Assembly (NCBI GenBank): GCA_019638025.1
Contig: JAHBUO010000002.1
Coordinates: 1-64,000, forward strand
DNA length: 64,000 nucleotides
Direction of reading: 5' to 3'
Source: Ignavibacteriaceae bacterium
GTDB lineage: Bacteria; Bacteroidota; Ignavibacteria; Ignavibacteriales; Ignavibacteriaceae
The position numbers were made by a program, and so were the translations under genes. A model generated the notes under the pieces. The model saw only the letters and a program-made list of their open reading frames with translations. It did not search any database and had not been told where the DNA came from. Shown here one piece after another: positions 35,668 through 45,064 of the stretch; positions within the stretch are counted from its first letter, which is position 1, and each line of letters begins with the position of its first letter.

Positions 35668-37884
35668 ATGAAAAAGTTTTTGCTAACATTTCTAATCTGT
35701 GGAGCAGTCACCTTTTTTAATGCTCAAAATTTAGAAGTAATGCATCGTCCGGATATAAAGGAGTTTATTAGAGACATATCTTTTGTTGATGCTACCTACG
35801 GATGGATGGTTGGGAGTAAAGGTGTCGCTTATAAATCTACTGATGCCGGATTAACATGGACAGAATTATCAGTTGGAGTAACAAAAGATTTATATAAAGT
35901 CTCTTTTGTTGATCAAAATACAGGTTGGACAGGAGCTGTTGACGGTTCATTATATAAAACAACCGATGGTGGAACTACGTGGATTGAACTCTCTTATGAA
36001 TCTGCTGTCCCGAATTTGGGTTTTAGCATTCTTGATATGCTCCGATTTTATGATGTAAATACTGGATTTATAATTGCCGGAAAACTCCGCTCTATCTATC
36101 TTTTGAAAACTACAAATGGTGGTGAAACTTGGGCAGTTAAAGACTCGTTAGTCTCTGCGACTCTATTACGAAGATGGTATGATATCACTTTTAACGGTAA
36201 CAACGGTGTACTTGTAGGCGATAAAAAAGAAATTCAAAAATACTCTACTGACTTTGGTGAAACATGGACATTATCTACTCCTATTGCCGATAACTTCTTT
36301 AGAGATTTAAAGTATGTAAAATTTCTTACAGATACCGATGTGATTGCATTAGGTGAAGGAAATGAATTCTCCGGAGTTATTCTTCCGGTATATAAATCAA
36401 CAGATAGAGGAATTACCTGGACGAAAAAAAGTCAATCATTTGCAGGAATCTATGACAGAGTAAGAGGTGCATATTTCAAGAATAGTACACACGGAATTGC
36501 TGTCGGAAGTGATGGATTCAGCAAAGCATTTGTTACAAAAACATCCGATGGGGGTGAAACATGGTCATCAACTTCTCTCGATTATGCTTTCGGTTTCCAA
36601 GCCTTATATGGCAACGGAGATTTCCTTTTTGCTCTTGGAACTTCAAGCCATTTTGTGTTTAGTTCGGACTTTGGAGAAAATTGGACTTTGTTAAACATTA
36701 AAGGTGTATCGTCAATAATTGCACTTCAGTTTGTAAACAATATGGGTTTTGCTGTATCGCGAAATTCTGATATCTATTTTAATGCTGATGGTAAAGGCGA
36801 TTCGTGGAATGTACTCTCATCAGCCGGAAAAAATCTTGCCGGAGGAATGGTAGTAACTCCAAATCATTCAATGTTTATTCTGAAAGAAAACCGGCATATC
36901 GTAAAATCAACTGATTATGGAATAACATGGCGTACAGTCTCACAACCTGTCAATCCAAATGCTCGGAACTTAGTGGGTGGGATTGATTTTACTGGTAACA
37001 CAACAGGATATGCTTTTTTCAGTATGGATGATTATAGCAATTACTATATTTTCAAATCGACAGATGAAGGTGAAACTTGGGCTCAATCTGTAATGGTAAG
37101 TGGTCCTGGTAGTATCTCAGGAGATATGGTTGTTTTTGATTCAGATAATGCAGTTGCATTAGCTCCAAACTTATGGACTTTGAGAACTTCTGATGGTGGT
37201 CAGAATTGGGCTCCGGCCACTTTAGTAAACTTTCCTGCATGGATGTCTTCTTCGGACTTTAAAGAAGTTTCTAAAATTGATGAGAATCGTGCAGTGGCAA
37301 TCGGTGAAAAATTTATCTGCATAACCTCGGATAAAGGAGCTACATGGAATTTTGTAAATCATGGTATTGCTGATATAGATTCAATCTTTTATCGAACAAG
37401 TTTTAGAGGAGATAGCATCGGTTATGTTGCCCTCTACAATGCAGGCATTCTAAAAACAACAGATTTTGGAAACAGCTGGACTTATGATGCAACTTTTGCT
37501 GATTCCTTCTTAATCTTTTCAGCAGGCATCTCCGAAACAGGCAAACTTTTCCTCGGAACTTCAAATGGATATATTCTTGGTGAACGTACAATAGTAGGTA
37601 TAAAGGAGAATCTTAATCCAAATGATTTTACATTAAACCAAAATTATCCGAATCCTTTTAACCCATCAACAAAAATTGAATTTATACTTGAAAAGAAACA
37701 ACAGATATCTGTTATTGTCTATGATGTACTTGGAAGAGAAGTTGCAAAACTTTTTGAAGGTGTTAAAAACGAGGGGGCTCATACAATTACTTTTAGTGCG
37801 AATCAGCTTTCTAGCGGTGTCTATTTCTACTCACTTAAAGGCTCGGCCGGAACACTAACTAGAAAAATGCTCCTTGCAAAATAA
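35668..37884 (+). CDS. Ycf48-like beta-propeller with T9SS sorting domain (module B, second)
   Basis: A 738-aa exported protein with a signal peptide ending near FNAQN. Repeated STDAGLTW, TTDGGTTW, TSDGGQNW-type Asp-boxes run from about residue 30 to 640. The sorting domain at the end reads QNYPNPFNPSTKI, then GREVAKL, GVYFYSL and RKMLLAK. It occupies the same position after the DUF6850-like barrel as the propeller at 16837 does in module A. Its stop codon overlaps an ATG of the next gene's frame at 37884, though translation there probably starts later. The ligand is unknown. Confidence 0.9.
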   Translation: MKKFLLTFLICGAVTFFNAQNLEVMHRPDIKEFIRDISFVDATYGWMVGSKGVAYKSTDAGLTWTELSVGVTKDLYKVSFVDQNTGWTGAVDGSLYKTTDGGTTWIELSYESAVPNLGFSILDMLRFYDVNTGFIIAGKLRSIYLLKTTNGGETWAVKDSLVSATLLRRWYDITFNGNNGVLVGDKKEIQKYSTDFGETWTLSTPIADNFFRDLKYVKFLTDTDVIALGEGNEFSGVILPVYKSTDRGITWTKKSQSFAGIYDRVRGAYFKNSTHGIAVGSDGFSKAFVTKTSDGGETWSSTSLDYAFGFQALYGNGDFLFALGTSSHFVFSSDFGENWTLLNIKGVSSIIALQFVNNMGFAVSRNSDIYFNADGKGDSWNVLSSAGKNLAGGMVVTPNHSMFILKENRHIVKSTDYGITWRTVSQPVNPNARNLVGGIDFTGNTTGYAFFSMDDYSNYYIFKSTDEGETWAQSVMVSGPGSISGDMVVFDSDNAVALAPNLWTLRTSDGGQNWAPATLVNFPAWMSSSDFKEVSKIDENRAVAIGEKFICITSDKGATWNFVNHGIADIDSIFYRTSFRGDSIGYVALYNAGILKTTDFGNSWTYDATFADSFLIFSAGISETGKLFLGTSNGYILGERTIVGIKENLNPNDFTLNQNYPNPFNPSTKIEFILEKKQQISVIVYDVLGREVAKLFEGVKNEGAHTITFSANQLSSGVYFYSLKGSAGTLTRKMLLAK

Positions 37885-37916
37885 TGGGAAGATCAGTTAA
37901 TCAAATAGGAAAAATT

Positions 37917-40145
37917 ATGAAATCAAAATGGTTTCTTGCTCTAATAATAATAGTACTGAATTTTCAGTCATTCAGTAAAATTGAAGAAATAAAACCACTC
38001 AAGAAAAATGATAATTCTTTTGCAATAATTGTAGATGACAAAACTTATGAGAATTGTAAAACAGCTATCCTTAAATACAGAGATGCAGTTGAAAATGACG
38101 GATTGTCAACTTTTATTTTAATCGATAAATGGGAAACCCCTGAGATTGTTAAATCAGAAATTATTCGACTTTATAAAAGTACTAAAAATCTGGAGGGAGT
38201 AGTTTTTATTGGCGATATACCTATTCCAATGGTAATTAAAGCTCAGCACATGACCTCTGCATATAAATTAGCCGAGGATAGATATCCGCTAACGCGTACC
38301 GGAGTTCCGACTGATCGGTTTTATGATGATTTTGATTTGAAGTTTAAATTCATTCAAAAAGATACTGTTAACCTACTTCAATATTATTATTCACTTGAAG
38401 CAGAATCCCCTCAGAGAATTGAACGAGAAATTTATTCGGCAAGAATAATTCCACAAGTAGCTGATGATTCAAAATACGAGATGATAAGCCATTTCTTAAA
38501 TAAAGCTGCGGACGAGAAAGCAAAGAAAAACTATATCGATAATATGTTCGTCTACACCGGTCACGGTTACTACTCAAACTCATTAGCTGGCTGGGCAGAT
38601 CAACGTATTCCCCTAATGGAACAATTTCCGTTAACATACAAAGCGGGAAATCGAATTAAGCATCTAAATCATCAAATGAGTGGGAACATGAAGGAAATTC
38701 TTTCTTACGAATTACAGAGGAAGGATTTGGATATTGCTTTATTTCATGCTCATGGTACAGTTGATATGCAACTTTTGAATTCTTATCCCAAAGGCGATAA
38801 TCCTCAAGCCAAAATTGATGATGTAAAACTCTATTTGCGAAGTAAACTCCGCTCTGCAAAAGATAGTAAAAGAAATATTGAAGAAGCTAAAGAATATTTT
38901 CAAAAATGGCTTGATGTACCGAATTCATGGTTTGACGGTGCTTTTGAAGATTCAGTTATAATTGCTGATTCATTATTAAACTACTCTTTAGACTTTTATT
39001 CTGATGACATTAAGAAACTTTCGCCTCAAGCAAAGTTCGTTATGTTTGATGAATGTTTTAATGGTTCATTTCACAAACCAAATTATATTGCCGGGAGTTA
39101 TATTTTTAACAAGAATGGAAATGTAATCATCACGGAAGGTAATTCCGTAAATAGTCTTCAAGACAAATGGCCTGATGAGTATCTAGGAATGTTGAACTAT
39201 GGAGTAAGAATAGGTGAACGTCATCGATTAATTAATATGCTTGAATCTCATCTTATCGGTGATCCGACTTTCCGATTTGCGACAAATCATAATTCAGAGA
39301 CTCACTATTTTGATAAAAATTTCAAACCAAATGATGCATTATTTTGGGAGAAACAATTATCACACAGCTCACCGGTTATTAGAGAACTTGCACTAAGAAA
39401 AATGTCGGAAATTAAAGGCAGAAGTTTTGATAAAGAATTAGTAAATATTTACAAAACTGATGATGCAGTTAATGTAAGATTGCATGCCCTCAAATTTTTA
39501 GCGCAATCAAATCAATCAGAATTTCATGAAGTATTAAAAATAGCGATTAACGATCCGAATGAAATTATTCGAAAATTTACATCAATATGGATGGGCGAAA
39601 TCGGAAATGAAGATTATCTCCCTTATTTAATGGAAGCCACTTTTTCGGATGAATCTCCTCGTGTTCCGTTCAATACAAAGAGTGCAATGTCATTTATCGA
39701 TACGGAAAAGGCTATTGAAATAACAAACAAATATTATTCACACCTTCCTGATTTTAACAGTAAAGAATATCAACTTAAGTTAATGATCAATGGCTTCAAA
39801 CGAAATATCGAATGGGTTGAAAAAGAGATAATGGGAAATATCAAAAGCGATACTCTAAAGTTAAGAAGTAAACTTCAGGAAGTTAAAACATTCAGGAACT
39901 ATAGATATCACAAAGTAGTTCCATGGTTGATTGAGATAGCTAAGGAGTATTCAACAGAACCTCAATTAAGTGTGCAGATATTAGAGACTTTAGGATGGTT
40001 TAATCTTTCATACAAAAAAAATGATATCATCGATTTTTGTAATCGAATACTAAATGACAATAAGTATGATAAATCAATTCAAGAGGAAGCTCTGAGGACA
40101 AAAAACAGATTGTTAATTGGTTTAAATAATTTAATGATACCCTAA
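37917..40145 (+). CDS. C25/caspase-like (clan CD) peptidase with C-terminal HEAT repeats
   Basis: ATG 37917 is chosen because AGGA lies 6 bases upstream and a signal peptide follows at once (MKSKWFLALIIIVLNF). The in-frame ATG at 37884 overlaps the previous stop and would bury it. The protein is about 742 aa. The first about 430 residues resemble gingipain-type C25 domains: an early strand FAIIVDD, EGVVFIGDIP, YTGHG, a likely catalytic His at 277 or 279 in FHAHG, and a likely catalytic Cys380 in DECFNGS. About 470-700 shows HEAT-like helical repeats (LALRKMSEIKG; VRLHALKFLAQS). It has no T9SS tail. This combination is unusual. A pseudo-peptidase is possible. Confidence 0.75.
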   Translation: MKSKWFLALIIIVLNFQSFSKIEEIKPLKKNDNSFAIIVDDKTYENCKTAILKYRDAVENDGLSTFILIDKWETPEIVKSEIIRLYKSTKNLEGVVFIGDIPIPMVIKAQHMTSAYKLAEDRYPLTRTGVPTDRFYDDFDLKFKFIQKDTVNLLQYYYSLEAESPQRIEREIYSARIIPQVADDSKYEMISHFLNKAADEKAKKNYIDNMFVYTGHGYYSNSLAGWADQRIPLMEQFPLTYKAGNRIKHLNHQMSGNMKEILSYELQRKDLDIALFHAHGTVDMQLLNSYPKGDNPQAKIDDVKLYLRSKLRSAKDSKRNIEEAKEYFQKWLDVPNSWFDGAFEDSVIIADSLLNYSLDFYSDDIKKLSPQAKFVMFDECFNGSFHKPNYIAGSYIFNKNGNVIITEGNSVNSLQDKWPDEYLGMLNYGVRIGERHRLINMLESHLIGDPTFRFATNHNSETHYFDKNFKPNDALFWEKQLSHSSPVIRELALRKMSEIKGRSFDKELVNIYKTDDAVNVRLHALKFLAQSNQSEFHEVLKIAINDPNEIIRKFTSIWMGEIGNEDYLPYLMEATFSDESPRVPFNTKSAMSFIDTEKAIEITNKYYSHLPDFNSKEYQLKLMINGFKRNIEWVEKEIMGNIKSDTLKLRSKLQEVKTFRNYRYHKVVPWLIEIAKEYSTEPQLSVQILETLGWFNLSYKKNDIIDFCNRILNDNKYDKSIQEEALRTKNRLLIGLNNLMIP

Positions 40146-40162
40146 TTCTTTTAGAGGAAATA

Positions 40163-42955
40163 ATGACAATGAAAATAGTGATAGCAATTATACTTTTTGC
40201 AAGTTTCATAATACCACAAAATTTCAAACCGAATGATGTTGTCCCGTTTGATAAAAAGATTAAATCGGGACAATTGTCAAATGGATTAAAATATTTTATT
40301 AGAGAAAATTCAAAACCGACAAACAGAGCAGAGTTAAGGCTTGTAGTTAATGTCGGATCCATTTTAGAAGATGAAGACCAACAAGGATTAGCTCACTTTG
40401 TTGAGCACATGGCTTTTAACGGGACAAAGAATTTTCAGAAAAATGAATTGGTTAATTACCTTGAATCTATCGGAATGAAATTCGGTCCCGACATTAATGC
40501 ATACACTAGTTTTGATGAGACTGTTTATATGCTTCAACTTCCAACCGATAATACCGAAACACTGCATAAAGGTTTTCAAATATTGGAAGATTGGGCACAT
40601 AATCTTTCTTTTGATAATGAAGAGATTGATAAAGAGCGAGGTGTAATTATTGAAGAATGGAGATTAGGAAGAGGGGCATCTGCTCGTATGAGAGATAAAC
40701 AATTCCCTGTGTTGTTTGATAAATCCCAATATGCAGATCGACTCCCAATCGGGAAGAAAGAAATCTTAGAGAATTTTGAATATGAAACTCTTAAACGATT
40801 CTATCGTGATTGGTACCGACCGGATTTGATGGCTGTAATTGTTGTTGGTGATTTTAAAATAGAAGATATCGAAAAGTTAATCATTCAACATTTCAGCAAT
40901 TTAAAAATGCCTAAAAATGTTCGTGAAAGGACCTTCTTCCCGGTTCCGGACCAAGAGAAAATTTCATTTGCAATTGCTACAGATCCCGAAGCGAGTGGTT
41001 CTTCCATATCGGTTTACTATAAAGTTAAATCAGGGGATAATGGTAAAGTTGTTGATTTCAAAAAAAGATTGACTGAAGTCCTGTATAATCGAATGCTAAG
41101 TTCACGTTTAAGAGAATTAACATTTACTTCCGATCCACCATTTGCTTCATCTAATTCGGCTAAAGGACAATTTATCAGAACAAGAGAATTTTACTTTTTG
41201 GGTGCAACGGTCAAAGATGGTGGAATAGAGAAAGGTTTGGATGCTCTATTAACTGAAGCTGAAAGGGTTAAAAGATTTGGTTTCACAGAGTCTGAATTAC
41301 AGAGAACGAAGAATGAACAAATTCGTTCAATTGAATTATCTTATACCGAACGAGATAAATCTGAATCGGCAAAATATGTCAATGAGTATATAAGGCATTA
41401 TTTAAATGGAGAGCCTGTTCCCGGTATTGAGTACGAATATGCACTTCAGAAAGAAATAGTTCCACAGATAACTTTAGAAGAAATTAATTCTCTCGCAAGT
41501 GAATGGATGAATGATAATAATGCTATTGTGATGGTTAGCCTACCGCAAAAAGATAATCTTCAACCCCCAACAGAAGAAGGACTGTTAAAAGTATTTCAAA
41601 ATGTGAAATCGAAAAAACTTGAGCAGTACACAGATGTTGTTGATGATGCTCCATTAGTAGAAAAAGAGTTGGTCAGTGCATCAATAATGAACGAAAAGAA
41701 GATAGACGAGTTTAAAGTAACTGAATGGCAATTGCCTAATGGAGTTAAAGTTATCTTAAAGCCTACAGATTTTAAGAATGATGAAGTGCTCTTGCGCGCA
41801 TATAGTTTTGGCGGAAACTCATTGGTTGATGACAATGATTTTATTCCTGCATCTACCGCAGGACAACTAATTGTCCAAAGCGGAGTTGGTAAATATGATA
41901 ATCCGTCCTTAGTTAAAAAATTGTCAGGAAAAGTTGTTAATCTGAATCCATATATAGGCGAACATTCAGAAGGGTTTTTGGGCACATCATCCAAGAAAGA
42001 CATGGAAACGATGTTCCAATTAATCTATGCATATTTTGTTACTCCGAGAATTGATACAGCTGCGTTTTCAGCATATAAATCGAGAATGAGAACGTTTGTT
42101 GAGAATCGTGATGTAAGTCCTGATGCAGCGTTTAATGATACTCTCGATTTAACATTAAACAATTATCATCCAAGAAGAATGCCCTGGACTCTAAAAACTC
42201 TTGATAAACTTGACTTAAATAAATCGATGAAAATTTATCAAGATCGATTTAAAGATGCTTCTGACTTTACGTTTATTCTTGTAGGGAGTTTTTCGTTAGA
42301 TGAAGTTAAACCTCTAGTTGAAAAATATCTGGCAAATCTTCCTTCAATTAATCGAAAAGAGAGCTATCGCGATATTAAAATTAAAACTCCCACGGGAGTA
42401 ATAAAGAAAAATGTTTACAAAGGGATCGAACAAAAAAGTTATGTAACAATTAGTTTTAATGGTGATTTCAACTGGACGCGCGAAGAAAGTTATTTGATTA
42501 GTTCTATGGCTTCCGCTTTCAGAATAAAAATTAGAGAGCTAATAAGAGAAGATAAAGGGGGAACTTATGGAGTTCAGTTCTCGGCATCCGGAAGACAAGC
42601 ACCATATAATTCATATGAAGTTAAGGTTGCGTTTGGTTGTGACCCTAGTCGTGTAGATGAATTACTTGAAAATCTTTTTGCTGAATTGAAATCATTACTT
42701 TCCAAACCGATTGATAATTCTTATGTCGAAAAAGTAAAAGAAATTCAAAGAAGAGACAGAGAAGTTCAAATTAAACAGAATGATTTTTGGGCAAGAACTT
42801 TACAAAGTTATTATTACTATAATCGTAATCTGAGCGAGTTAAATACAATGGATGAATTAATTAATAATTTATCTTCAGAAGCTATTCTTGCTACAGCTAA
42901 GAAGTACATAGATTTTGATAACTATGTTCAAGTAGTTCTTTATCCTGAAAAGTAA
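40163..42955 (+). CDS. M16-family zinc metallopeptidase, two-domain (module B)
   Basis: A 930-aa exported protein with a signal peptide ending near IPQNF. The N-terminal M16 unit has HFVEH (His78, Glu81, His82), with Glu158 as likely third ligand, 76 residues after His82, in KERGVIIEEW. The C-terminal unit is the catalytically silent half with the IREDKGGTYGV substrate-binding pair. It resembles PqqL/PtrA-like periplasmic peptidases and should be active on small peptides. GAGGAAA precedes the ATG. An intrinsic terminator follows the stop, marking the end of module B. It is not a close copy of the M16 at 20888; they share family motifs only. Confidence 0.95.
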   Translation: MTMKIVIAIILFASFIIPQNFKPNDVVPFDKKIKSGQLSNGLKYFIRENSKPTNRAELRLVVNVGSILEDEDQQGLAHFVEHMAFNGTKNFQKNELVNYLESIGMKFGPDINAYTSFDETVYMLQLPTDNTETLHKGFQILEDWAHNLSFDNEEIDKERGVIIEEWRLGRGASARMRDKQFPVLFDKSQYADRLPIGKKEILENFEYETLKRFYRDWYRPDLMAVIVVGDFKIEDIEKLIIQHFSNLKMPKNVRERTFFPVPDQEKISFAIATDPEASGSSISVYYKVKSGDNGKVVDFKKRLTEVLYNRMLSSRLRELTFTSDPPFASSNSAKGQFIRTREFYFLGATVKDGGIEKGLDALLTEAERVKRFGFTESELQRTKNEQIRSIELSYTERDKSESAKYVNEYIRHYLNGEPVPGIEYEYALQKEIVPQITLEEINSLASEWMNDNNAIVMVSLPQKDNLQPPTEEGLLKVFQNVKSKKLEQYTDVVDDAPLVEKELVSASIMNEKKIDEFKVTEWQLPNGVKVILKPTDFKNDEVLLRAYSFGGNSLVDDNDFIPASTAGQLIVQSGVGKYDNPSLVKKLSGKVVNLNPYIGEHSEGFLGTSSKKDMETMFQLIYAYFVTPRIDTAAFSAYKSRMRTFVENRDVSPDAAFNDTLDLTLNNYHPRRMPWTLKTLDKLDLNKSMKIYQDRFKDASDFTFILVGSFSLDEVKPLVEKYLANLPSINRKESYRDIKIKTPTGVIKKNVYKGIEQKSYVTISFNGDFNWTREESYLISSMASAFRIKIRELIREDKGGTYGVQFSASGRQAPYNSYEVKVAFGCDPSRVDELLENLFAELKSLLSKPIDNSYVEKVKEIQRRDREVQIKQNDFWARTLQSYYYYNRNLSELNTMDELINNLSSEAILATAKKYIDFDNYVQVVLYPEK

Positions 42956-42975
42956 AATTATTTAAGTTTATTTTG

Positions 42976-43014
42976 ACGCCTCTCCGGAATTTTTGGGGAG
43001 GCGTTTTTGTTTTA
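42976..43014 (+). terminator. Intrinsic terminator after the module B M16 gene
   Basis: ACGCCTCTCC (42976-42985) pairs with GGGGAGGCGT (42995-43004) with one G-U wobble, followed by a T-rich tail (TTTTTGTTTT). This is the best-formed terminator in the first two thirds of the window. Confidence 0.9.
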
Positions 43015-43071
43015 GTGTAGGTAGTTAATTTGATTAATCTTTACAGAAAAATATTTAAAGTGGGATGATTA

Positions 43072-43479
43072 TTGAACTCAGAAATTAGAGTTTTAGCAGG
43101 TTCTAAAACCGCAAGAATGTTTTATTTGGCACTCGGTTTTCTGTTGGTTGGAATTGGTGTTTTAGGAATATTTGTGCCACTTCTACCAACAACAATTTTT
43201 TTAATATTGGCATCCGTCTGTTTTATGAAAAGTTCACCAAAGGCATATGAATGGTTAAAGAATAATAAGTATTTAGGCTCATATGTCCAAAATTATAAGG
43301 ATAAAAGTGGACTTTCACTAACCACCAAAATTTCTAATATTATAATTCTTTGGATTTCGATTGGGTTGAGTGCGTTCTATTTTACTGAAGAACTATATGT
43401 TAGAATAATTCTTGGCGCTATTGCAGTTGGAGTTACAATTCATCTTATTATGATTAAAACAAAAGTAAAATCCGAATAA
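43072..43479 (+). CDS. DUF454/YbaN-family small membrane protein
   Basis: A 135-aa protein with two N-terminal membrane helices (about 16-50) containing GVLGIFVPLLPTT, characteristic of the YbaN/DUF454 family, and two more near the C-terminus (about 85-125). The start is a TTG at 43072 with GGGA 7 bases upstream. An ATG at 43065 is out of frame, and the next in-frame ATG lies 16 codons in, inside the first helix. It is an inner-membrane protein of unknown biochemical role. It converges on the minus-strand polyferredoxin gene 25 bp downstream. Confidence 0.9.
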   Translation: MNSEIRVLAGSKTARMFYLALGFLLVGIGVLGIFVPLLPTTIFLILASVCFMKSSPKAYEWLKNNKYLGSYVQNYKDKSGLSLTTKISNIIILWISIGLSAFYFTEELYVRIILGAIAVGVTIHLIMIKTKVKSE

Positions 43480-43504
43480 TCATTTATTTAATCAGTTTAT
43501 CTAA

Positions 43505-45064
43505 CTAAAACGGGAATTCATAAGTATCGATATTCGAATCGATTTTCTCTTCAATCGGTAATACTGCTTTTTTGTGGTACTGATTTCCTTCTACATAAAT
43601 TGACTTATATGGAATTGTAGGGCAAGCATACTCGCAAGCACCGCATCCGATGCAATACTCTTCTCGTACTTCCGGAATAGCTATTTTTTTGTAAGGAATC
43701 ATATGAACTGCTTTTGTAGGGCAATGCTCTGAACACGCACCACATTCTGTGTTTTCAGTTTCGACAATACAATTCTCTTTGATGAATTTTGCCACACCAA
43801 TCTGAATCAATTTTTTCTCGGCAAGTGAAGTTTTTGTTATTGCTCCGGTTGGACAAACATCACTGCAAATTTTACATTCATAATTACAAAAACTTGTTTT
43901 ATAATCCATGAATGGTTGAAAAAGTCCTACTAATCCAAACTCCATTATCGATGGTTGCAGTACTTGAGTTGGACAAGCTGATAGACATAAATGACACGAA
44001 GTGCACAATGTATTAAAGTGATTTGTATTAATAGCTCCCGGCGGGGTCACAACATTTTGGCGATTTACAGCGACTTTACTTCTTGATTTAGGTACAATTT
44101 TGTTTTGTGCATAAGAAATTGCTGAGATTAAAGCGGAAAAAGTCACAACTTTCTTAATCAACTTTCTTCTTGAACTTTTGTTGCCTACGGAGTAAAATTT
44201 ATCTTTAAGTGAAGTTTTAAAAGATATTCCCCCCGAAGGACAAACCGTAAAACAATTATAACAGCTTACACATCTACTAAAGTCGAGTTCTTTTTCTGAT
44301 TTATCGATGCATCCGGCTTTACAGACTCGAGTGCATGAGTTGCAGCTTGAACAATGCTCCTTATCAATCGATATTTTAACAAATGAAAATTTTGATAACA
44401 TCCCTAAGAACACTCCAACCGGACAGAGTGTATTGCAGAATATTCGTCCACATCTCACAACAAAAAAAATAAGTGTAAGAAGAAATCCGAATGAATAAAT
44501 CGTAACAGGAATATTTATTGTTTTAATTTCATGCGGATAAAAAAGATAAACATTAAACACTTCAAATAATGATGAGAGTCCATTGTTTGATAATATCAAT
44601 AAAGGTTTGATAATGTGTGTAGATATTCTGCCGAAATTACTATATGGGTCAAGAAGTAAAACACCGGTTATCAGCCCACTTAAAAAAAACAATACTGTAA
44701 GAGATAAGATTAAGTATTTTGTTTTACGGTAATCCGGAATCGGTTTATATGATTTTGATTTAGATATTTTTTTTGCAAAAAGTGAGATTAAATCTTGAAG
44801 AGTTCCCAGAGGGCAAATAGTTGAACAATAAACTCTACCAAATAAGAGCGTTAAAACAATAACTAATATAAAACCGATTGCAGAAAAAGTAATTAACGCC
44901 GAAAAACTTAATAGGGAGGGAATGAATTGCAGAAAGAGAATTTCCTCACTGAAGCGCTCTGCCAAATGAAAGTTGAAGTCCACAAACAATAACAAAGTCA
45001 AAACAAAAAAAACTAAGGAGACATAAATTCTTATTTTCTTCAGATTAGCTAAATTCATTATCAC
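43505..45064 (-). CDS. Polyferredoxin, NapH/NapG-like fusion with about six [4Fe-4S] motifs
   Basis: A 519-aa inner-membrane protein. About six helices in the first 250 residues carry YCSTICP and FCNTLCP loops, as in NapH/CcoG. Two ferredoxin motifs follow (CSSCNSCTRVC, CVSCYNCFTVC), then an internal twin-arginine segment (SRRKLIKKV) and a second hydrophobic stretch (about 295-312). The C-terminal part has four more clusters (CTSCHLCLSAC, CNYECKICSDVC, CGACSEHC, CIGCGACEYAC). The layout reads as a NapH-type protein fused to a Tat-exported NapG/MauM-like ferredoxin. It overlaps the DUF362 gene by 4 bp, so the two are made together. It is likely an electron-transfer module; the partner enzyme is not in the window. 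Confidence 0.9.
   Translation of the reverse strand: MIMNLANLKKIRIYVSLVFFVLTLLLFVDFNFHLAERFSEEILFLQFIPSLLSFSALITFSAIGFILVIVLTLLFGRVYCSTICPLGTLQDLISLFAKKISKSKSYKPIPDYRKTKYLILSLTVLFFLSGLITGVLLLDPYSNFGRISTHIIKPLLILSNNGLSSLFEVFNVYLFYPHEIKTINIPVTIYSFGFLLTLIFFVVRCGRIFCNTLCPVGVFLGMLSKFSFVKISIDKEHCSSCNSCTRVCKAGCIDKSEKELDFSRCVSCYNCFTVCPSGGISFKTSLKDKFYSVGNKSSRRKLIKKVVTFSALISAISYAQNKIVPKSRSKVAVNRQNVVTPPGAINTNHFNTLCTSCHLCLSACPTQVLQPSIMEFGLVGLFQPFMDYKTSFCNYECKICSDVCPTGAITKTSLAEKKLIQIGVAKFIKENCIVETENTECGACSEHCPTKAVHMIPYKKIAIPEVREEYCIGCGACEYACPTIPYKSIYVEGNQYHKKAVLPIEEKIDSNIDTYEFPF

Noticed and set aside
16837..37884. Photosystem II assembly factors
   Set aside because: The Asp-box propellers resemble Ycf48 in fold only; they carry T9SS tails and no photosynthesis gene is present.
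41596..42003. Antisense open frame of 135 codons inside the M16 gene
   Set aside because: A shadow of the real gene: Ser/Thr/Phe-rich translation typical of antisense AT-rich coding DNA, and no start signal.
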